From: Aquabacterium sp.
GTDB taxonomy: Bacteria; Pseudomonadota; Gammaproteobacteria; Burkholderiales; Burkholderiaceae_C
Direction of reading: 5' to 3'
Length of the DNA stretch: 64,000 bases
Assembly (NCBI GenBank): GCA_030654395.1
Contig: JAURXM010000132.1
Location: forward strand, 1 to 64,000
The position numbers and the translations under genes were made by a program. Positions 62,234 through 64,000 of this stretch are shown piece by piece. Position 1 is the stretch's first letter. Each line of letters begins with the position of its first letter. The notes below the pieces were generated by a model. The model was not told the DNA's origin and did no database searches. It saw only the letters and a list, made by a program, of their open reading frames with translations.

Positions 62234-63760
62234 ATGAAGCTACGTACACAGTTGATGATTGCACCGGCCACCGCTTGTGCGGTGTTGCTCTTGAGTTTGG
62301 TGGGATTGCTGCTGGTCATTCACCACTACGAGAAAAAAACACGAACCACTTACGAGGCCACGGCCTACAACCAGAGCGAGGTAGGTGGTATCAAGCACAA
62401 GTTGGCTCAAACCAACGTGGCGCTCTATCGCACGGTGGCCATCGTGGCCTCTTTGACTGAATCTGAGGTCAAGCTGTGTCGCGAGGCTTTGGTCAAAGCG
62501 GGGGCAGAAGTACGGCAATCTTTGGCCGAAGTATTGAGTGCACAAGACAGCCAATCGGATGCGGCACACGGTTTTGAATCGGCGCTGAAGAAGTACCTCA
62601 GCAGCGCTGATTCGGCCATTGACTTGTCTACGATGGACCCCAATACCGGTGTGGCCGCCCTGCAAACTGCAGATACAGCAAACCAAGCCATGAGCGACAG
62701 CTTGGATCAGATCGATGCACTGGTGGCGCACAAATCAGAGCTTGAGTTGGCTGACATGGCCTCCGTCTTGATCCGACAGCAAGCGGGTATTGCTTTGCTC
62801 AGTTTAGGCGCCTGTGTGGCTGCCTTTGCTTTTGCGTGGGTCATGCAAGCACGCATCGTGCGTGATATCAAGGAAGCCGCTAGTGCCTCAGATGATGTGG
62901 CCAACGGACGGTTTGACCGCGTTGTTCAGGTGCTGCGTGATGATGAGGTCGGTCATCTTCAGGCGTCGTTGGCCAAGATGGTGACAGAGCTGTCAGCCTC
63001 TATCAGCGTGGTCAAAACGGCAGCGTCATCGATCAATCAAGCCTCTGGCGAGATCGCCGCAGGTAACCAAGACTTGAGCGAACGTACAGAGAACACAGCA
63101 TCGAGTCTGCAGGAGACATCATCATCCATGGCCCAATTGATGGGCACGGTACGCCACACGGTTGAATCGGCACATTCCGCTAATGTGCTGGCCACGACGG
63201 CATCGGATGCAGCCAAGCGTGGCGGTGGCGTGATGCAGCAGGTCGTCTCCAATATGGCTGAGATCGACGTGGCCTCGCGCAAAATCACCGAGATCATCAG
63301 CGTCATCGATGGCATCGCTTTTCAGACCAACATCTTGGCACTGAACGCGGCAGTAGAAGCCGCAAGGGCGGGCGAGCAAGGCCGTGGTTTTGCGGTCGTG
63401 GCCAGCGAGGTGCGTTCTCTGGCACAACGCAGCGCCAACGCCGCACGCGAAATCAAAACGCTGATCAGTTCATCATCTGATCGTGTTCAAGCTGGTACAC
63501 ATTTGGTTCACGAAGCCGGTGCATCCATGGATGACATCGTCAGTGGTGTGGCCCGTGTATCGCAGATCATCAGTGAGATCACGCAAGCTGCAGAGCAAGA
63601 GTCGCTTGGCATTGGCCAAATCAACTCTGCCGTATCTGAGTTGGATCAGATGACACAACAAAATGCGGCCTTGGTTGAAGAGTCCGCCGCCGCCGCTGAG
63701 AGCTTGAAGGCTCAAGCTCAAACGCTGACAGACGTGGTTGACAGGTTCAGGCTGGCTTAA
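62234..63760 (+). CDS. Methyl-accepting chemotaxis protein without CheR-tether
   Basis: 508 residues. Membrane helix 1 at about 8-30 and helix 2 at about 185-205; the periplasmic part is a helical bundle. HAMP region (about 208-262) then the signalling domain with [20 protein letters not shown] at the tip. It ends [10 protein letters not shown] with no pentapeptide, unlike the receptor at 22629-24383. It is the last visible gene of the chemotaxis operon and overlaps the 3' end of the convergent HIT gene by 14 bases. Confidence 0.93.
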   Translation: MKLRTQLMIAPATACAVLLLSLVGLLLVIHHYEKKTRTTYEATAYNQSEVGGIKHKLAQTNVALYRTVAIVASLTESEVKLCREALVKAGAEVRQSLAEVLSAQDSQSDAAHGFESALKKYLSSADSAIDLSTMDPNTGVAALQTADTANQAMSDSLDQIDALVAHKSELELADMASVLIRQQAGIALLSLGACVAAFAFAWVMQARIVRDIKEAASASDDVANGRFDRVVQVLRDDEVGHLQASLAKMVTELSASISVVKTAASSINQASGEIAAGNQDLSERTENTASSLQETSSSMAQLMGTVRHTVESAHSANVLATTASDAAKRGGGVMQQVVSNMAEIDVASRKITEIISVIDGIAFQTNILALNAAVEAARAGEQGRGFAVVASEVRSLAQRSANAAREIKTLISSSSDRVQAGTHLVHEAGASMDDIVSGVARVSQIISEITQAAEQESLGIGQINSAVSELDQMTQQNAALVEESAAAAESLKAQAQTLTDVVDRFRLA

Positions 63761-64000
63761 AAGCCTGTGCCACATGCTGGTCGAGTTCGGCCAGTGTGAT
63801 GCCCAGTCGCTGTTCGGCATTGGGCACGTCTCGCTGAGCTGGCGCCCACACAGGCGCGGGCCAACGCGCATCCCAGTCAAACCGCGCAATCACGTGCCAG
63901 TGCAGGTGCGGCACCATGTTGCCCAGCGAGGCCAAGTTGATTTTGGTGGGCCTCAGTTGCGCACGCAAAACCGTCTCTACTTTGGCCACAGCCTGCATGA
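63747..64000 (-). CDS. HIT-family protein, 3' part (5' end beyond window)
   Basis: The frame is open to the right edge and ends at 63747; about 84 codons are visible. The HIT triad motif [14 protein letters not shown] is present, followed by a WAP-type loop ([12 protein letters not shown]). HIT proteins are nucleotide hydrolases or transferases. An ATG at 63998 is in frame but family length (about 140) indicates the true start lies beyond 64000. Confidence 0.85.
   Translation of the reverse strand, partial: MQAVAKVETVLRAQLRPTKINLASLGNMVPHLHWHVIARFDWDARWPAPVWAPAQRDVPNAEQRLGITLAELDQHVAQAFKPA

Overview
The window looks like chromosomal DNA of a motile or surface-associated Gram-negative betaproteobacterium, most likely Burkholderiales and probably Comamonadaceae. 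The grounds are gene order (cyaY / lptM-lysA / mrcA / pilMNOPQ-aroK, ribF-ileS-lspA), two Omp32-type porins, a DUF4347 giant surface protein and fairly high G+C outside one AT-rich patch. The placement is inferred from gene content only. I see no phage, insertion sequence, integrase, rRNA gene or CRISPR array.

Layout: (1) 1-6336, minus strand: the first 2112 codons of a giant repetitive surface or secreted protein that runs off the left edge. (2) 6.5-9 kb: a membrane diguanylate cyclase made of two copies of a membrane-plus-GGDEF unit. (3) 9-24.4 kb: housekeeping genes (argG with a histone-H1-like tail, ppnP, a CsgG-like lipoprotein and its small neighbour, murB, yajQ, a retropepsin-like protease, a metallo-hydrolase, rsuA, ribF-ileS-lspA, a DUF2189 membrane protein, a rhomboid protease), then a chemoreceptor ending in a CheR-tether pentapeptide. 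(4) 24.4-27.7 kb: tRNA-Leu(CAA) with promoter and terminator, an AraC-type regulator, then an AT-rich patch with a di-iron fatty-acid hydroxylase/sterol-desaturase homologue and an unknown membrane protein. (5) 27.7-38 kb: cysM-tusA, ruvB, two tandem porins, a possible oxygenase, lptM-lysA, cyaY, mrcA. (6) 38-44 kb: the type IV pilus assembly operon pilMNOPQ and aroK. (7) 44-56 kb: valS, a universal stress gene behind an FNR-like site, a DUF883/YqjE/YqjK-like trio, a nitronate monooxygenase-like gene, uvrD-modABC and a transglutaminase-like protease. (8) 56-63.8 kb: a receiver-histidine kinase/NarL-type regulator pair divergent from a chemotaxis operon (CheZ-like, CheY, CheA, CheW, a free periplasmic Cache protein, an MCP). 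(9) The right edge holds the 3' part of a HIT-family gene.

Taken together the window is rich in surface, motility and signalling functions: a giant adhesin-like protein, type IV pili, two chemoreceptors with a Che core, and cyclic-di-GMP synthesis. The least explained parts are the tRNA-linked AT-rich island, the lysine/alanine tail on ArgG, the twin-GGDEF protein, the CsgG-like pair without curli genes, and the free Cache protein in the chemotaxis operon. No intergenic stretch exceeds 300 bases; the longest (25778-26070) is described below.
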